Origin: Planctomycetota bacterium
GTDB lineage: Bacteria; Planctomycetota; Planctomycetia; Pirellulales; PLA5
NCBI GenBank assembly: GCA_003576845.1
Contig: QEVJ01000050.1
Span: 19,079 to 83,078 of the forward strand
DNA: 64,000 bases
Direction of reading: 5' to 3'
In this document: positions 60,817-64,000 of the stretch, one piece after another
Numbering within the stretch: the stretch's first letter is position 1
Layout: every line of letters starts with the position of its first letter
Notes under the pieces: model-generated
Seen by the model: the letters and a program-made list of their open reading frames with translations, nothing else
What the model was told of the DNA's origin: nothing
Databases searched by the model: none
Position numbers and translations under genes: made by a program

Positions 60817-63485
60817 CAGCCATGCACGACTACCTCGAAACGATCGCGGCCGCCGCAACTTCGAACGCTCTCGTCGCCACGGCGCTCGGCATCGTCGCCT
60901 GGCTTGCCTCGCGTTGGGCGAATCCGACCGTTGCTCACGCCCTATGGCTGCTCGTGCTCGTCAAGCTCGTGACGCCGCCGATCTTCGAGGCGAGCGTGCC
61001 GTTGCCGGCGGCACTCGCGTTTCACGACGAGTCGGCGATGGTCGTGCACGATTCCGCGGTCGACCCGTCGGCGAGCGAGCTCGGGGTGTCGCCGACATTC
61101 CCCTTGGAAGCAAAACCTTCCCCAGCAAACGCGCCGACGCCATCCGACGACGTTGATCTCGACGACGAAGTTGTCGACGACGAGGCTGTCGACGTGCAAT
61201 CGACGTTGGCAGACGACCCGCTCGTCGACAACGCCGTTCCGGTATACGCCCCGCGCCCCGTCGGCGTATCGAGCGACGACCATCAAGCGCCGATCGTGTG
61301 GGTCGAACCAGCCGGCGTAGCGCGACCACCCGCCACGGTTCCGGCGGTCAACTGGGTCGCGCCGCCGGATGCTCCCGACGCCGCACCCTCCGGTCTCGAT
61401 CTGCCGCAGGTCGAAGCCCCCGGGGGCGACGCGGCGGAGGCCTTGTCGACGTCCGCCAGGATATCTCCGCCCGTAGCGGAAGTCGCCAAGACTTCCGCAG
61501 TCCCCGCCACGTTCTCGATCGACTCGGCGGCGTTCGCATTGTCCGCCGTGTGGATAACCGGCTCGATCGCCTGGTTTGGCCTGGCCCTCGCGCGAATCGT
61601 CCGTTTCCGGCGTCTACTGCGTCGCGCGGTTCCCGCCACGCCGCCGCTGCAACGTGAAGTCGCTTCGCTGGCCGAGCGGATCGGTCTCGCCCGCGCGCCG
61701 GAAGTGCTCGTCGTTGCGGGTCAAATCTCTCCGCTCGTCTGCACGCCGCTGTGCCGCGCGGTGCTGGTGCTGCCGCGCGATTTGCTCTCCCGGTTTTCCG
61801 CCGAGCAGCGAGCCGCGGTGATCGCTCACGAACTGGCCCACCTCCGCCGCCGCGACCATTGGACGCGGTGGCTCGAACTGGTTGCGGTCGGCTGCTACTG
61901 GTGGCTGCCGACGATCTGGTTCGCCCGCCGGCAACTGCACGCGGCGGAAGAAGCGTGCTGCGATGCCTGGGTGATATGGCTCCTGCCCGACCGCTCGCGC
62001 GATTACGCCCGGGCTCTACTCGAAACAATCGACTTCCTCGCCCCTGCGCCCGAGACGCCGCTGTTGGCCAGCGGATTTTCTCGCGCGTCGCACTTGAAAC
62101 GGAGATTCGACATGATTCTCAGGCACCGTGCGTCTCACCGTCTTTCGTGGCCGGCCCGCGTCGGCATCGCGGCCGCGGCCGCGGCGATTCTTCCCTGGTC
62201 GCTGACCGCGCTCTCCGCAGACGAGCCGCCGCAATCGCCGTCGGCGAAGAATGCCGACAATCCACCAGCCGCGCTTGCCGAGCTGCCCGAGGCGGATCCG
62301 TCGGCGGCGGCAGTACCGTCGGCCGGCCTGCCGCCCACGGCGCCGCGCAAGAATGGCAACGCACCTTCGGCCGGCGCCGCGCTCGCCCCGCCCAGGGCGT
62401 CGAACGACGCCGCCCCGGCAGTGCCGAGAACCCCCGCGCCCGTCGGCCCGCCCTCCGCGTTTGCGCCGCCCGCCGTCGGTTCGCCTCCGGTGCCCGAGTT
62501 GCCAACCGCGCCTCGCTTGCCTCCGATCGGCGTTGCTCCGGCGACCGGGGAGCCGAAAGCCGAGAACCTCCCGGCGACGCAATCGTTCACGCCAACCCCG
62601 CCGACGAATCCGACAAGCAGCGCGGACGCCAGCGTTGCGGCCCGGCTCGAACGCCTCGAAGCGACGACCGCCGAGCTGTTGGTGCTCGTCAAGCAGCTTC
62701 GCGCCGAACGAGGCGCAGCGTACGACAAATCGTCGCTCTACGATGACCCGGCCGACCCGGCCGACCCGACCGATTTTGTGGTCCGCTACGGCCACGGCGA
62801 TCGGCAGCTCGATATCAAAGTCGCGGGACGACAGGTTAGCGCCACGGACACGGCGACCGGCAAGATCCTCTGGACCACGACCATGCCGTGGAGGGTCACC
62901 GCGATCCAAGGCGCGAATGGCCAATTGATGACCAACAGTCGCGACGGAGGACAAGCCTTGATCGACCCGGAGAACGGTGCCGTAAGGGCAACCAACACCG
63001 CCGCGCCTAGCCCAAAAAATCCGCCGACGACCGAGCCACAGCCGCCAAGTGTACCTAGCAGGTATCCTGCCCCTTATGCGTCGCCGAGCCATAGGCCGAC
63101 GGTTGCGGCTGATCGCGCCGAAGAGATCGCCAAGGTCGAAATGGAAATGCTCGCCAGCGAACGCAAATTGGCCCAACAGCGGGCGGACTTGCAGCACGAA
63201 GTCCGCCAGATGGAAACTCGCCGCGCCCGGGCCGCCCGTAAGCTCGACAGCCTGACCGAAGAGGCAACCTCCGAAGATCGGGCGAAGCTCACGGCCCAAC
63301 TCGAGGAAGCGGAAGACCAGCTCGCGGCCCTGCAGCACAAAGTCGAATCCTTCGAGGCCGATCTCGAATTCAAAGTCCGCGAACTGGAACTCCGCCGCGA
63401 TCAACTGCTGCGAACGTTCGATCCGTTCGCCCAGCCCAGCCGCTCAAAGCCAAGCCAACCCGCTGCAAAGCTCCAGGCAAAGTAA
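60813..63485 (+). CDS. M56 family (BlaR1/MecR1-type) membrane metallopeptidase with long C-terminal region
   Basis: 890 residues from ATG 60813, overlapping the blaI-type stop (ATGA). Membrane helices lie at about 8-33, 38-57 and 235-260; an acidic loop of about 170 residues separates the second and third. The zinc site is HELAH (339-343) with EEACCDAW downstream. A fourth hydrophobic segment near residues 445-470 is followed by a Pro/Ala-rich linker, a PQQ-like strand segment (ATDTATGKILWTTTMPWRVT) and a coiled coil of about 100 residues (EMLASERKLAQQRADLQHEV onward). It presumably senses a signal outside and cleaves the repressor inside. The C-terminus is not a beta-lactam-binding domain, so the signal is unknown. 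Confidence 0.9.
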   Translation: MTAMHDYLETIAAAATSNALVATALGIVAWLASRWANPTVAHALWLLVLVKLVTPPIFEASVPLPAALAFHDESAMVVHDSAVDPSASELGVSPTFPLEAKPSPANAPTPSDDVDLDDEVVDDEAVDVQSTLADDPLVDNAVPVYAPRPVGVSSDDHQAPIVWVEPAGVARPPATVPAVNWVAPPDAPDAAPSGLDLPQVEAPGGDAAEALSTSARISPPVAEVAKTSAVPATFSIDSAAFALSAVWITGSIAWFGLALARIVRFRRLLRRAVPATPPLQREVASLAERIGLARAPEVLVVAGQISPLVCTPLCRAVLVLPRDLLSRFSAEQRAAVIAHELAHLRRRDHWTRWLELVAVGCYWWLPTIWFARRQLHAAEEACCDAWVIWLLPDRSRDYARALLETIDFLAPAPETPLLASGFSRASHLKRRFDMILRHRASHRLSWPARVGIAAAAAAILPWSLTALSADEPPQSPSAKNADNPPAALAELPEADPSAAAVPSAGLPPTAPRKNGNAPSAGAALAPPRASNDAAPAVPRTPAPVGPPSAFAPPAVGSPPVPELPTAPRLPPIGVAPATGEPKAENLPATQSFTPTPPTNPTSSADASVAARLERLEATTAELLVLVKQLRAERGAAYDKSSLYDDPADPADPTDFVVRYGHGDRQLDIKVAGRQVSATDTATGKILWTTTMPWRVTAIQGANGQLMTNSRDGGQALIDPENGAVRATNTAAPSPKNPPTTEPQPPSVPSRYPAPYASPSHRPTVAADRAEEIAKVEMEMLASERKLAQQRADLQHEVRQMETRRARAARKLDSLTEEATSEDRAKLTAQLEEAEDQLAALQHKVESFEADLEFKVRELELRRDQLLRTFDPFAQPSRSKPSQPAAKLQAK

Positions 63486-63534
63486 TGACGCAGCAATAAG
63501 TGGCGACAAGTCGAATCGCAGTGTCCAAACCAAA

Positions 63535-63580
63535 CGGGAGGCGAACGTGAACATCGAGGTCCGCCTCCCGCATTCTTTTT
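63535..63580 (+). terminator. Rho-independent terminator of the BlaI-M56 operon
   Basis: A perfect 9-bp stem, CGGGAGGCG (63535-63543) with CGCCTCCCG (63562-63570), is followed by CATTCTTTTT. It lies 50 bp behind the M56 stop codon. Confidence 0.85.
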
Positions 63581-63659
63581 CGCAGCAATTCCATCGTCGT
63601 CCGGAAGAAAACTCCGTTTTTCGAAACGGAATCCCCGACGTACCGTTCTCGGCCGACCT

Positions 63660-63896
63660 TTAGCCACCGCCGACCAGCGTCACGATTTCAACGCGGTCCC
63701 CGGGATGCAATTGCGTCGCCGCGTGATTGGCCCGCGGCACGAGGTCGAGGTTCACTTCCACGGCGACGGCTTGCGTCGCCAATCCGAGCCGCGCGAGCAA
63801 CTCAGCCACCGACGAACCAGCGTCGACGGCCAGCGTCTCGCCGTTGACGGTCACGTCGATGTTCGCGGTCGCAGCCGTCGCAGCACTCGTCGGCAT
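63660..63896 (-). CDS. thiS: Sulfur carrier protein ThiS
   Basis: 78 residues from ATG 63896. A beta-grasp protein with NIDVTVNGETLAVDAGSSVA at the start, ARLGLATQAVAVEVNLDLVP in the middle, and GDRVEIVTLVGGG at the end; the C-terminal Gly-Gly needed for thiocarboxylate formation is present, with one additional glycine. It donates sulfur to the thiazole ring of thiamine. The N-terminal dozen residues are an Ala/Thr-rich extension. No thiG or thiF lies in the window; they may be beyond the right-hand end or to the left in another operon. Confidence 0.93.
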   Translation of the reverse strand: MPTSAATAATANIDVTVNGETLAVDAGSSVAELLARLGLATQAVAVEVNLDLVPRANHAATQLHPGDRVEIVTLVGGG

Positions 63897-63901
63897 CGCA
63901 G

Positions 63902-63922
63902 AACCTCTAACCTCTAACCTCA
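63902..63922. repeat. CCTCTAA heptamer array
   Basis: Copies of AACCTCT, the complement of the array behind nuoB, lie immediately upstream of thiS. Confidence 0.85.
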
Positions 63923-64000
63923 GTGCTTTGTACTAGCATCGGCGTGCTAGCAGGCGATTTGATTTGCGGTTGTTTTCTTTGGTAAGTTGTCATCTCGTAA

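Overview
The window reads as a chromosomal segment of a high-GC planctomycete, probably of the Pirellulales. The evidence is two giant secreted proteins with the planctomycete N-terminal LExR-L-A type signal, a PEP-CTERM tail, dockerin- and cohesin-like modules, a twin-arginine Gfo/Idh/MocA oxidoreductase beside HEAT-repeat proteins, a DUF1598 protein, a CRTAC1/ASPIC protein, BlaI-M56 and ECF sigma/anti-sigma pairs, and weak use of Shine-Dalgarno sites. No rRNA gene, complete tRNA, CRISPR array, transposase or integrase was seen.

Layout. 1-8340 (minus) is the N-terminal 2780 codons of a giant mosaic surface protein (FG-GAP repeats, PKD array, SBBP propeller, YWTD propeller, Ig-like, cohesin and dockerin-like modules) that runs off the left edge. 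8419-12000 holds a TIGR03032/DUF4915 protein, a double-FHA membrane protein and an EthD-like protein. 12324-16003 (plus) is Gfo/Idh/MocA plus two HEAT-repeat proteins. 16005-22372 (minus) has a two-subunit TPP decarboxylase, a diverged AnmK-like protein, a class I amidotransferase-like protein lacking its cysteine, a universal stress protein and a sodium:alanine symporter. 22713-29302 (plus) is a SUF iron-sulfur cluster: sufR, nuoB, sufC, sufB, a decayed and an intact copy of a small gene, sufD, a Rieske ferredoxin and a SufT/DUF59 protein. A CBS/DUF21 membrane protein, glyA and a hypothetical gene follow. 33088-38757 (minus) is a second giant secreted protein (lamin-tail domains, CotH kinase, dockerin). 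39180-41422 holds two head-to-head damaged genes (a PEP-CTERM remnant and a split CRTAC1 gene). 41863-50391 holds lysS, a four-helix-bundle protein, a LolCDE-type ABC pair, ilvE, a PEP-hydrolase-like TIM barrel and an acyl-CoA dehydrogenase. 50392-51851 is gene-poor, followed by a Tlde1/DUF2778-like protein, a truncated ORF6N gene and DUF1598. 54960-63896 is regulatory: an FHA-GAF-sigma54 activator, an ECF sigma factor with a very large anti-sigma factor, a BlaI-M56 operon with a clear promoter, operator and terminator, then thiS.

How it fits together. The SUF block supplies Fe-S clusters and is probably controlled by SufR, itself an Fe-S sensor; it encloses nuoB, whose product carries the N2 cluster. 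The CotH protein carries a dockerin and the first giant protein carries cohesin-like modules, so a cell-surface docking pair is possible.

The least explained feature is the intergenic DNA. Many spacers consist of short word-like motifs in 7-8 bp tandem arrays or in long imperfect palindromes, often starting exactly at a stop codon. There are also two families of compact stem-loop elements.
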